DNA of 64,000 nt from Lolliginicoccus suaedae (GTDB lineage: Bacteria > Actinomycetota > Actinomycetes > Mycobacteriales > Mycobacteriaceae): contig NZ_VSSO01000001.1 of NCBI RefSeq assembly GCF_008312885.1, positions 434,001-498,000 on the forward strand. The letters are read 5' to 3'. A program made the translations under genes and the position numbers. The stretch's first letter is position 1. Every line of letters starts with the position of its first letter. The notes beneath the pieces are model-generated. The model searched no databases and was not told the origin of the DNA. It saw only the letters and a list, made by a program, of their open reading frames with translations. Shown piece by piece: positions 1-8,211 of this stretch.

Positions 1-1140
1 CATCCGCTCGCCCGCGCCAGGCTAGCGCCGCCGCGGCTTTCCTCCACCCGTGTGACGTGGGAGATCGCCGACAGCGCTGATCACCTTGCTCTCGAGGTGA
101 CGGATGAGCCGGTGGGCGTGGTGCGCGACAGGCTCCAATCGCGCGCGCCGGATCTCGCGCGCAGCCCGTTGTTCCATGTAGCGCTCGTGCGGCACCCCGG
201 CGGCGACTACTTGATGTTCAACTTCCATCACGCCGGATTCGACGGCATGGGCGCGGTGCGGTTCCTCACCTCGGTGGCCCGCGCCTACTCGGGTGCTGAG
301 GACATCGCGGGTGGTCCGCCCATCGAGGAGGCCCGCGACCTGCGTGCCATCGCCGGTGCCCGTTCCTTCAGCGATGTGATCCCTCGGGCGCAGAAGCTCG
401 CGCAGGACACGATGGAACGCAAGCGCGTGACCCGGGTAGCGAGCGATGGTGGCGACCCGGCCGAGCCCGGCTACACCTTCGCTGCCGTCACGCTGACCGC
501 CGAGCAAACCGCTGGGATCGTTGCCAGCAAGCCGAAGGGCGCGACGATCAACGATGTGGCTCTCGCCGCGCAAGCACTGACCGTGCTGCGCTGGAACGAG
601 GCGCACGGCGAGAAGATCGGCGACTCCGTGTCCATCATGATGCCGGTCAACATGCGGCCCGCGGAATGGTCCACGGAAGTCATTTCCAACTACGCAAGCT
701 TCCTCGCCATCGTCGTCCCCACCTCGGTGCCGCGCGATCTCGCCGAAGCGACAATGGTTGTGCGTGATCGCACGAAGAAGCTGAAGGAGAACGGTGCCGC
801 GGGCTGGATCGTCGACGTCCTCGACCGCGGCAACATGCTGCCCGTCATCCTCAAGAAAAACCTCGCCAGCATGCTGCCGCTCGTGCAGCACCAGTTCGTC
901 GAGACGACCGTCCTGTCGAACGTGGGCCGCATGAGCCTGCCCGGCTTCGGCGATGCGGGCGAGGTCACCGAGGTGTGGTTCAGCCCGCCCTGCTTCGGCG
1001 ACGTCATGAGCCCCGGCGTCGGGCTCGCGGGTGTGGGCAAGGAACTGTTCGTCACGTTCCGCGGCATCCGCAAGTACCTGAGCAACGACGCCGTGCAGCG
1101 CTTCGCCGACCTCTATGTCGAAACGATCACCGGGGGCTAG
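1..1140 (+). CDS. Condensation/WS-DGAT-like acyltransferase, 5' end missing
   Basis: The frame is open to base 1, so the N-terminus lies outside the window; 379 residues are visible. The visible part has HHAGFDG near residue 79, which fits the HHxxxDG catalytic motif of the chloramphenicol-acetyltransferase superfamily (condensation domains, PapA, wax ester synthase/DGAT). A late LSNVGR segment matches the conserved SNxGR/SNVPG element of these enzymes. Family members move acyl groups from thioesters to alcohols or amines in lipid or natural-product synthesis. The substrate cannot be read from the sequence. A GTG at 52 could be proposed as the start, but the upstream codons are open and the N-terminal strand of the fold would be cut, so a partial gene is preferred. 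Confidence 0.7.
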   Translation, partial: HPLARARLAPPRLSSTRVTWEIADSADHLALEVTDEPVGVVRDRLQSRAPDLARSPLFHVALVRHPGGDYLMFNFHHAGFDGMGAVRFLTSVARAYSGAEDIAGGPPIEEARDLRAIAGARSFSDVIPRAQKLAQDTMERKRVTRVASDGGDPAEPGYTFAAVTLTAEQTAGIVASKPKGATINDVALAAQALTVLRWNEAHGEKIGDSVSIMMPVNMRPAEWSTEVISNYASFLAIVVPTSVPRDLAEATMVVRDRTKKLKENGAAGWIVDVLDRGNMLPVILKKNLASMLPLVQHQFVETTVLSNVGRMSLPGFGDAGEVTEVWFSPPCFGDVMSPGVGLAGVGKELFVTFRGIRKYLSNDAVQRFADLYVETITGG

Positions 1141-1155
1141 CGGCCCGGAGGCAGC

Positions 1156-2106
1156 TCAAGCAGGTAGCTCCGCGAGGGCGATGCCGGTGAGGCCCGGTTC
1201 CAGCGTGACGATGGTGCGGTCCTCACCGGTGTCCACATTCACCGCGCGGATGGTGCCGCCCCGCAGGCTCGTTACGTAGAAGGTGGCGCCGTCCGCGGTG
1301 GCGAGTCCGATGGCCTCGGTGAATCCGCGCGCGAGGAGCTCGTGCTGCCGGAGCTCGCGCGGCTCCAGGGCAGGGGAGAGGACTGCACGGTTCAGGCTGT
1401 TGCCGTCCGGTGCCGCGCCCCGATCCGTCCACACCAGCCGCAGGCCAGCGTCGGGATCGCTGCGATCGAGATGCAGATCGATTGGCTCGGGCAGGTTCTC
1501 CCGCAGCACGAGGATGTCGTCCCGATCCTCAGCGGTGCGGCCTTGTGGCATGTCCAGGGATGCGCGGAAGATCCGTCCCTGACCAGCCTTCGGCGCGCCC
1601 TTCTGCGTCCAGTACAGCTGGCGGGCCTGGGTGTCGATGGCGATGCCCACGCAGTGGTGACGCGGATCGCGCGCATCCTCGCCGCGGCCCGCGATGACCA
1701 GCGTCTCGATGCGCGATCCGTCGAGTTCGCAGCGCATCACTCGCATGCCCTCGCGGTCGCACCAGTACAAGTGGCCAGCGTCGAAATCTGCTGCGAGCTG
1801 CTTGCCGGTGGTGAACGTGCCGCGCGGGATGATGGTGCGCCGGTTGGAACCATCGAGGTCAACGCGTTCGATCGAGCCATTGCGGGCGAAGAACTTCGGC
1901 TCCTGGCCGGGCGGCGAACCGGGATCGGGCGTGCCCATGTTGGTCCAGTAGATGTGGCCGCGTGCTTGGTCGACGACAATGCCGTCCGGAGCCTCCGGGG
2001 TGTTATCCACGAGAACGCGTATATCGCGGCCGTCGGGGGAGACAGCCACGATCTGGCGTGCCAGCATGCTCAGCACCACGAGTTCCTGCATAGTCATCCT
2101 CTTCAT
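1156..2106 (-). CDS. YWTD/SMP-30-like beta-propeller protein
   Basis: A 316-residue protein without a signal peptide. It repeats the blade signature of LDL-receptor-type YWTD propellers: HIYWTNMG, HLYWCDREG, QLYWTQKG and RLVWTDRG, each followed by a stretch like RCELDGS or RVDLDGS. This gives a six-bladed propeller fold. Bacterial proteins of this type are mostly uncharacterised sugar-lactone-lactonase-like or scaffold proteins, so no reaction is assigned. The start MKRMTMQ is followed directly by propeller sequence. It ends 16 bp from the convergent acyltransferase gene and reads away from the gene-free gap on its right. Confidence 0.7.
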   Translation of the reverse strand: MKRMTMQELVVLSMLARQIVAVSPDGRDIRVLVDNTPEAPDGIVVDQARGHIYWTNMGTPDPGSPPGQEPKFFARNGSIERVDLDGSNRRTIIPRGTFTTGKQLAADFDAGHLYWCDREGMRVMRCELDGSRIETLVIAGRGEDARDPRHHCVGIAIDTQARQLYWTQKGAPKAGQGRIFRASLDMPQGRTAEDRDDILVLRENLPEPIDLHLDRSDPDAGLRLVWTDRGAAPDGNSLNRAVLSPALEPRELRQHELLARGFTEAIGLATADGATFYVTSLRGGTIRAVNVDTGEDRTIVTLEPGLTGIALAELPA

Positions 2107-3202
2107 CGACGGCCGGGGGCACGGTTGACACTACGCGCGGCGGGTGGGTGGCTTGACTGTGCGGGATGGTTCCGAGGGGCGGTGTGATCGGAATCTGCGA
2201 GCGTATGTCAACGGATCGCGCCATTCGAGACCCAAGCTATTGACATTCACTCGCAGATTGCCCGGTAGGCCGCCAAGGCAATGCGTCACAGTGACGTAAT
2301 CATCATGGGTGGCAGCAAGGCCAGGAAGAGGCCCAGGACCGGCCGCGAGGGGAATTTTGGACGTTGGACCGACTGGCGGGGCCATTCGGTGGCTGGAGCC
2401 AGTTCAGCCTCGCGGAAGGCTCTGGCGTTCCAAGTCGATCGACTTCGGTGTTGCTCGGCAAGGCACTCAAGCGGCGTCGAAGTCGGGTCGACGCCTGGGC
2501 GCACGGCGCGACGCTCGATGCAGCCGTTGAACCGGCGCGCAACATCGTCGTCCATGCCAGTGCATCATCATGCGGGCGACTGGATGAACCAGCCCGCAGC
2601 GGCGATGACAAGAAACCAACCGGCGGCGGAGCGCGTTGTGGCAGCATCGGTGCGAAACCAGACCCTAAGGGTCGGAATCGGGCGCGCAGCGCGCAATACC
2701 CGGTTCTTGCAACATTGCGTCGGCGCTGCGCACCGCTTCCTGGCCACCACAGATATATAGCCGATAATCTACATTATGTTAAGTAGAACTCGCGCGGGCT
2801 ACCCCTGGTGCTTCATCGGGCGCCACGCTGCGCAGCGCACGTCATGCCCATCGCCGCGACCGCATGCCTGCTGCCTCCATGTCTAGGCGCCCAGGCCTCT
2901 GGCGGTCGGCTCCTGGAAACCGACCGGGAGCCATCAGGACGCATCGCGACGTTTCGAGCCGTAGGCCTGGTCGATCGCGACAGTCATTTCAGCATCATGC
3001 GCAGTAGTGCACGGCGAACCGCGGACACGATTGAGTGGCAGCGCTTGGGCGGCCGTCACTCCTCGGGCCTATCGCGCGCAGTGGCGGCGCGATCCCCTGT
3101 CTCCTGCGGAACTGGCACAATCGGCACCTGTCACCGGTTGCCGCATCTGCGTGGTCACGCGTGTGGCCTTGATGATGTGCCCACAGCTATTGGAGGATTC
3201 TG
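2107..3202. other. 1.1-kb stretch without a convincing gene
   Basis: Open frames here are arginine/serine-rich, lack strong third-position GC bias and overlap one another on both strands, so none is called. The stretch lies between a leftward gene starting at 2106 and a rightward lipoprotein gene at 3203 and should hold promoters for both. Visible structure: a 20-bp imperfect inverted repeat at 2192-2259, a small perfect palindrome CGTCAC-A-GTGACG at 2284-2296, and an AT-rich island at about 2751-2789 with TATATAG and TTATGTTAAG. A decayed gene or an untranslated RNA is possible but not shown. Confidence 0.5.
2192..2259. repeat. 20-bp imperfect inverted repeat, 28-bp spacer
   Basis: Arms 2192-2211 and 2240-2259 pair at 17 of 20 positions; the outer 10 bp (AATCTGCGAG / CTCGCAGATT) and the inner ATGTCAA / TTGACAT match perfectly. 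Each arm therefore carries TTGACA followed by CTCGCAGATT, pointing outwards on opposite strands. This could be two operator half-sites or mirrored -35 elements for divergent transcription, or the ends of a lost element. No good -10 sequence follows on either side. Confidence 0.5.
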
Positions 3203-4042
3203 ATGAAGGTGTTGCGCGCAGCCGTAGCCATGGCAGCGGTGGCCGGGATAGCCGCTGCCGGTTGTTCCTCGGGTGCCAGCGGCGGAGGCTCGACCGAGGC
3301 CCTCGCGCACATCCACGGGATCGCGATCAACCCCGCTGACGGAGAGGTCTACGCGGGCACCCATCACGGTGTCTACCGTGTTGCCGCTGAGGGAGATCTG
3401 GAGCTCATCAGCGAGAACACCGATGACTATATGGGCTTCACTGTTGTCGGAGCCGACCACTTCCTGGGCAGCGGCCACCCCGCGGAGCGAGCGCCGGGCA
3501 TGGACCCGCACCTGGGTCTGATCGAGAGCACCGACGGCGGCCGCACATGGGACACGCTCTCGCTGGAGGGCGAGGCCGATTTCCATGCGCTCGAGCATCA
3601 GAACGGCCGAGTCCTGGGGCTGAACAGTGTCTCTGGCCAGCTGTTGTCGAGCACGGATAACAAGACCTGGACCGTGCTGACGGAGCTGTCCGCTTACGAC
3701 ATCGCGGTGTCACCGCTGGACAATGACGAGATCCTGGCGACGACTCCCGACGGGCTCGCGCGCAGCCGCGACGAGGGAAAGACATTCGAACCGGTTCCCG
3801 GTGCGCCGTCGCTCGTGCTGCTCAGCTGGCCCGAGAACGGTCCTCTCGTGGCTGTTGATGCGGAGAGCACTGTGTACATCAGCTCCGACTCCGGCGAAAC
3901 GTGGCAGGAGCGGGAAGCGCTCACCGACCGGCCGCAAGCGCTGTTCGCCTCTGCCGATGGGGAGATCCTTGTCGCGACCGAGCACTCGATCTTCCGATCC
4001 TCGGACGGAGGGGATTTCAAGGTGTTCCGGCACCTCGGCTGA
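3203..4042 (+). CDS. Secreted lipoprotein with BNR/sortilin-type propeller (F510_1955-like)
   Basis: A 279-residue protein with an N-terminal lipoprotein signal: a basic start, a hydrophobic alanine-rich core and a Cys at residue 21 (AAAGC-SSG). The mature part is a propeller built from repeats such as HIHGIAIN, STDGGRTW, SRDEGKTF and SSDSGETW, the Asp-box signature of sialidase-like and photosynthesis-factor-like propellers. Proteins of this kind are annotated as F510_1955-family glycosylhydrolase-like, but no catalytic residues can be placed, so enzymatic activity is uncertain. A GGAGG lies 8 bases before the ATG. It is followed by a secreted protease gene, and both products should act outside the membrane. 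Confidence 0.75.
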   Translation: MKVLRAAVAMAAVAGIAAAGCSSGASGGGSTEALAHIHGIAINPADGEVYAGTHHGVYRVAAEGDLELISENTDDYMGFTVVGADHFLGSGHPAERAPGMDPHLGLIESTDGGRTWDTLSLEGEADFHALEHQNGRVLGLNSVSGQLLSSTDNKTWTVLTELSAYDIAVSPLDNDEILATTPDGLARSRDEGKTFEPVPGAPSLVLLSWPENGPLVAVDAESTVYISSDSGETWQEREALTDRPQALFASADGEILVATEHSIFRSSDGGDFKVFRHLG

Positions 4043-4239
4043 CGGTGGTTGATGGTGGCTCGATCAACGTGCCGTGGCGTGCTCCCCCTGCTGCCGCGCG
4101 GGTCCGGCGTTTCGGGCCGTGGAGTTTCCTCGATTTTGCAACACTCCCTCGTGTTATTCGACCATACTGACAACGATGGTCGAGCCGAGATCGACTGCTC
4201 CACAACGACATTCATCCATATCCTGGAACGAGGACTCCT

Positions 4240-5166
4240 GTGAGATCCAGTCATCGCCTGCGCGCAGCATGTGCCACCGCCGTCGCGGCAGCCTTCGCGC
4301 TGTCTGCCGTGCCCGCCTCCGCGGACTCGGCCGACCAGCCTTCCCCGGAAGGCGCGCCGCTGTCGGACCGCCTCCAGCATGACGAGCAGGGCGAGCTCCG
4401 CACCAACGGCACGGGCGGCTACTTCGTGCAAACCCCCTACACCGCGAACGAGATCTCCCGGAAGATCGGCTCCATGTACGTCGGTGAGAACTTCGGGCCC
4501 TCGGGCTGCACCGCATCGGTCCTCGAGTCGGCCACTCGCACCCTCGCCATCACAGCCGACCACTGCACGGTGAACATCAAGCCCGGCACCACGGTGAAGT
4601 TCGCGCCCGCCGCCGAGGAAGGCCAGCAACCCTACGGCGGATGGTATATCGACAAGAAGTTCTCCTCGCCCGGCCCGGTCGATGGATCAGTCCCGGATGT
4701 TGCCGTGCTGGTCATCCGTCCCCAGGATGGCAAGCGGATCGCGGACCTCACCGGAGGTGGGCTGAAGATCCATCCCGGCCTCGAAGCTGGGGAGGTCGTG
4801 CGCGGATCGTTCATCGGCTACCCCGGCCCATCCCCCTACGATGGTCTGCGGCAGTCCATCTGCATTGGTGATTACACCTACCACCCAGACAAGGGACGCG
4901 GAGCGATCAGCCGGGTCACTGACCAGACCGAATGCTGGGTCGGTGGCGGCTCGAGCGGCGGCCCATACCTGGCGTTCTCCGACGGCGAGGCGAAGATCAT
5001 CACGGTGCTCAACAGCAACGGCGGCTCGCGCATCAGCGACGTCGTTCCCGATCTGATCCAGCAGGCCGATGCGTGGGCGACGGCCGAGTACAACCTCGAC
5101 GACACTCCGACCGTGCCACCAGCGCCCACGCCTGACACCGGAAGCCTCTCCGGACTAGGACGCTAG
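4240..5166 (+). CDS. Secreted trypsin-like serine protease
   Basis: A 308-residue protein starting at GTG, with a classical signal peptide (about residues 1-28, ending in ASA). The catalytic triad of the chymotrypsin fold can be placed: His108 in ITADHCT, Asp153 in PDVAVLV and Ser239 in GGGSSGGP. A Cys90/Cys109 pair flanks the His loop as in S1/S46-like bacterial proteases. The C-terminal tail is proline/threonine-rich (PTVPPAPTP) and may be a wall-spanning or disordered segment. It probably cleaves extracellular proteins; specificity is unknown. The ribosome site (GAACGAGG) is modest. It stands alone, 197 bp after the propeller lipoprotein. Confidence 0.85.
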   Translation: MRSSHRLRAACATAVAAAFALSAVPASADSADQPSPEGAPLSDRLQHDEQGELRTNGTGGYFVQTPYTANEISRKIGSMYVGENFGPSGCTASVLESATRTLAITADHCTVNIKPGTTVKFAPAAEEGQQPYGGWYIDKKFSSPGPVDGSVPDVAVLVIRPQDGKRIADLTGGGLKIHPGLEAGEVVRGSFIGYPGPSPYDGLRQSICIGDYTYHPDKGRGAISRVTDQTECWVGGGSSGGPYLAFSDGEAKIITVLNSNGGSRISDVVPDLIQQADAWATAEYNLDDTPTVPPAPTPDTGSLSGLGR

Positions 5167-5243
5167 GCGTCGCTCCCGGCCCCTGGCGCGTGCTCAGCCG
5201 CTAGAGTGAGCGGCATGAGTGATCGCGACATGACGAAAGGCGC

Positions 5244-6626
5244 ATGAGCAGCAAGCACATTCCGCTAGCTGCTCATGCGGGCTTCACCAGGCCTTTCATA
5301 GCAGGACCGCTATCCGCCCACGAAGATGCGCTCTGGCTGCTTGATGCCAGCTCCCCGCTCTTGCTCCGTCGAAGTACTGATGGCTCGCTCCTCGAGCACG
5401 CTGTGCCGGGCCATGTGCACGGCCAGAGAGGATCCCCCTGGCGTCAGCTGTGGGCCGATGAATCCGGGTGCTGGATCGCGGGTAGCGACGGGATCGCTCA
5501 TTGCGATCACCAGGGCGTCGTCCGCGCCCTCGACCCGTCTCCGGTTACGAGATCAGCGCTGACAGGCGGCGTGCTCGCCACTGCGTGCCGTTATGGCGGC
5601 CCAAGCGGGACGAACCCGTGCCATGTAGAGCTCCGCACCGTGGAGGGGCATTTCGCTACCGCGGAACTGCCGGCACCGGTCGAGAGCCTGGGACCGGCAC
5701 GCGGCGGCTTCCTCACATTCATGCGCGGTGGCCCCAACGTACCGTCCTTGGCGGAGAACTCCCCCGGCCCGCAGTGTGCTCGTATCGGCACCGACGGAAC
5801 CGTCACGCTGGGCGCGCCATGGCCGCGACCATACTGGAGCCTGGGCGACGTCGCTCTTGTCGACCACGATGCGCCGCTGGCCCTATCCCATCAGTATCGG
5901 CGCTCGCAGGTGCTCGATGACAACCTGCTTCCCGTCAGCGCGCTTCCCTTCGACGCCAGCCATGGTCCGTATATCCAGAAGGACGGACCATGGCTGGCGA
6001 GGACGCCGGATCCCGTGGCCCGCCCGTATAGGGATCCTGCCTTTGCGGGCCTGGTAGCACCTCGAGGAGTCGAGTTCAACTATTTTCGCCTCGACCCACG
6101 CTTGGCGAGGCCGACTAGCTGGGCGACCGCGCCGGGGCATCCGAAGGATCTCGCAGTGCAGCCCAGCACTGGTCAGCTTTGGATCTCCACCACATACGGG
6201 CTCTACCGCACAGACGCCGGTTCGTTGGAAACGCCTGGGAGCATCGACATGCACGAAGTCAGTGTGGCAGCGCTGGCCGCGCCCGAGGTGCCAGTGGTCG
6301 CGCCGCCCGAGATGGGTGATCCAGATGAGTGGCTCGAGCTCGAACGTGCCCGCCTGATCCATGAGAACCAGCAGCAGGGTCTGCTCGATGTCGAGATCGA
6401 CGGGTGGTTCCCGACCGCGAAGCTCATCGTCACCTTCGCGGTCGGGCGCTTCCCTGGTGTGGTCTTCGCCAGGCGCTTCTCAGCGTTCACCCGCGACGGA
6501 GCCCCGGCTCTATGGCGTGGCGCACCAACGCTGATGGACCACATCAGCCTTGACATCCAGGAATCCGGCGGAGATCGGCGCCTGCGAAAGAGAGAGCCAG
6601 GCGCGTTCGGGTATGTCTGGGTGTAG
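5244..6626 (+). CDS. Unknown propeller-like protein, paralogue of the convergent gene at 6672-8183
   Basis: A 460-residue protein with no signal peptide or membrane segment. No family is recognised. Short blade-like motifs recur (SGCWIAGSDG, GGFLTF, QLWISTTYGLYR), suggesting a beta-propeller. These align with SGCWVGGSDG, GGFLAF and TVWIIARG in the protein read from the opposite strand just downstream, so the two are paralogues placed tail to tail, 45 bp apart. The last 95 residues (from LEVERARL-like text, ending in FGYVWV) resemble the N-terminal domain of the paralogue in style (RFPGVVFARRF), so domain order may be permuted. The coding sequence contains a 17-bp perfect inverted repeat at 5954-5999. 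Confidence 0.6.
   Translation: MSSKHIPLAAHAGFTRPFIAGPLSAHEDALWLLDASSPLLLRRSTDGSLLEHAVPGHVHGQRGSPWRQLWADESGCWIAGSDGIAHCDHQGVVRALDPSPVTRSALTGGVLATACRYGGPSGTNPCHVELRTVEGHFATAELPAPVESLGPARGGFLTFMRGGPNVPSLAENSPGPQCARIGTDGTVTLGAPWPRPYWSLGDVALVDHDAPLALSHQYRRSQVLDDNLLPVSALPFDASHGPYIQKDGPWLARTPDPVARPYRDPAFAGLVAPRGVEFNYFRLDPRLARPTSWATAPGHPKDLAVQPSTGQLWISTTYGLYRTDAGSLETPGSIDMHEVSVAALAAPEVPVVAPPEMGDPDEWLELERARLIHENQQQGLLDVEIDGWFPTAKLIVTFAVGRFPGVVFARRFSAFTRDGAPALWRGAPTLMDHISLDIQESGGDRRLRKREPGAFGYVWV
5954..5999. repeat. 17-bp perfect inverted repeat inside a gene
   Basis: CGCCAGCCATGGTCCGT (5954-5970) is followed after 12 bases by its exact reverse complement (5983-5999). It lies within codons about 237-252 of the unknown protein and encodes SHGPY...DGPWLA. 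A perfect 17-bp stem with a short loop is far beyond chance for a window of this size and would fold strongly in DNA or mRNA. Confidence 0.9.
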
Positions 6627-6671
6627 TCCTGCTGCCTCCAACGGGCCGCGCTCGAGTCCGCGTAGCCACCC

Positions 6672-8183
6672 TCAACCACTGGCCTGCCCGAGGAGCTCCG
6701 CGACATCGAGCCGAATCGGCCACTGCATCGATTCGGTGGGGATCTGCTGGACCCCCCGGGCGATGATCCAGACGGTGCCGCTGCCGTCGATGGTCACGTT
6801 GGGGTTCGTGCTGAATATCGGTGTGCTCCGCACTGGTTCGAGCGTTGTCGCGTCGAGGAGGGTGAACAGCCAGAACTGCTCGGTCCGGTCGTAGGTGGTC
6901 GGGCCTGGCAGAGGCCACCATCCCGAGTCGCCCGTGCCGTTTGGCGGATGCCCGACCGTCCAGATGAACTCTCCGACCTGGCCTGCGGTGAACTGCTTGC
7001 CGCCTAGGCGTTGCACCTGGCCGATGGTCAGGTCGGGCAGCACCTCGGCCACGGTGTCCCCCTGGAACATTCGGAGTGGTTCTCCGGCGAGATAGGGACG
7101 GCCGCCCCGCCAGGAAAAGTTCCGTAGCTCTGGTCCAACGGTTACCTCGCCCGTGATCGATACCCGCAGGAGGTAGTGCATCGCGCCAGCCTCACGAGGT
7201 CTTTGGCTGACAAAAGCGAGGAATCCGCCCTCCGCGACGGCGACAGACCGAACGACGCAATCCGGGACGTTCACCGCGGTGGGGCCACACCCCCCTGAGT
7301 GCAGCCACCAGGTTCCGCCCGGGGCGCAGGCGAGGAATGCCTCCCCCGCTACTGCTCCCGCATGCACCGGGTCCTTGCTCACCTGGCGGGGCGCCTCGCC
7401 AGGTGAGCACCAGTATGTTCCGTCGCTGCCACCGACCCAGCAACCACTGGGCGTTGCCCACACACGTCGCGGAGAACCGATCGGACCTGGGAGGATGTGC
7501 TCGGTCGCGATATGGCGTCCGTCGATGCTGGCGACGAGCGGGAGCTCCTGGTCCACGCCCCATAAAATGTCCCCGGAGGCTGACACGTCGCCAGGCACGA
7601 TGCGCGGACGGGCCGGTAGCGCAGGCACATCGTCGAGGTCGAGATCAACAAGCGCACCTACCCCACGGTCCACCTCCTTGACGTCGTCCTCGCCCATGCT
7701 GAAGAGGTCGAAGAACCGTGGTGCTTCCTGCACATCGCGCAGCGTGCGATGACCCGGCACCAACAGCCAGGCACTGGTCCTAGTCGCGCGCCGGAACCTT
7801 TCGGTCACCAGCTGGACTCGGGTCACCCGCCCACGCGCGCGCCCACTGGTGTCATAGCCCATGACGCCGTAGAAGCGGCCCGTGATCTCGACTCGACCCG
7901 TCAGGGGACGGAAGCCGCGCCAGGACGCGGTCCAGCCGTCGCCGCGCAAGAGACCTTCCCACTGCCACCGGCGAGGAGTGTTGGCACCGGTGTATTGCCA
8001 GATCGGGTCACGATCGCTGGGTTCGAGGACTGCGTTGATGGTCACGACGTGGCCGTCGGATGGTGGTAGCTCGATGAACCGGAGCGGGAACTTGATCACT
8101 GCATTGATTTGAGGCGGCGGAATGTCGCCGTCCCCGATCGCGATCTCGTCGATTAGCACGACCAGCGTGCGTCGGTTCCTCAT
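6672..8183 (-). CDS. Unknown two-part protein, propeller-like C-terminus, paralogue of 5244-6626
   Basis: A 503-residue protein without a signal peptide. Residues 1 to about 150 form a separate domain (IDEIAIGDGDIPPPQ...VTRVQLVTERF) of beta-rich character. From about 195 onwards it resembles the neighbouring opposite-strand protein: SGCWVGGSDG, GGFLAF and TVWIIARG. No known family or catalytic motif is recognised. Its start is 29 bp from the divergent proline iminopeptidase gene, so the two genes may share a promoter region. The coding sequence contains a 13-bp perfect inverted repeat (7376-7409). A structural or binding role is only a guess from the propeller-like repeats. Confidence 0.6.
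   Translation of the reverse strand: MRNRRTLVVLIDEIAIGDGDIPPPQINAVIKFPLRFIELPPSDGHVVTINAVLEPSDRDPIWQYTGANTPRRWQWEGLLRGDGWTASWRGFRPLTGRVEITGRFYGVMGYDTSGRARGRVTRVQLVTERFRRATRTSAWLLVPGHRTLRDVQEAPRFFDLFSMGEDDVKEVDRGVGALVDLDLDDVPALPARPRIVPGDVSASGDILWGVDQELPLVASIDGRHIATEHILPGPIGSPRRVWATPSGCWVGGSDGTYWCSPGEAPRQVSKDPVHAGAVAGEAFLACAPGGTWWLHSGGCGPTAVNVPDCVVRSVAVAEGGFLAFVSQRPREAGAMHYLLRVSITGEVTVGPELRNFSWRGGRPYLAGEPLRMFQGDTVAEVLPDLTIGQVQRLGGKQFTAGQVGEFIWTVGHPPNGTGDSGWWPLPGPTTYDRTEQFWLFTLLDATTLEPVRSTPIFSTNPNVTIDGSGTVWIIARGVQQIPTESMQWPIRLDVAELLGQASG
7376..7409. repeat. 13-bp perfect inverted repeat inside a gene
   Basis: TGCTCACCTGGCG (7376-7388) and its exact reverse complement (7397-7409) are separated by 8 bases. 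It falls in codons about 259-270 of the unknown protein, a different place from the repeat in the paralogue, so it is not simply inherited from the shared ancestor. Confidence 0.85.
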
Positions 8184-8211
8184 GCGCCCTTCGGGAGTGT
8201 CATGGTCCTGA

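Noticed and set aside
2281-2760. 159-codon frame in the gene-free gap
   Set aside because: Rich in Arg, Ser and Ala with no third-position bias, no homologous-looking motif and overlapping frames of similar quality.
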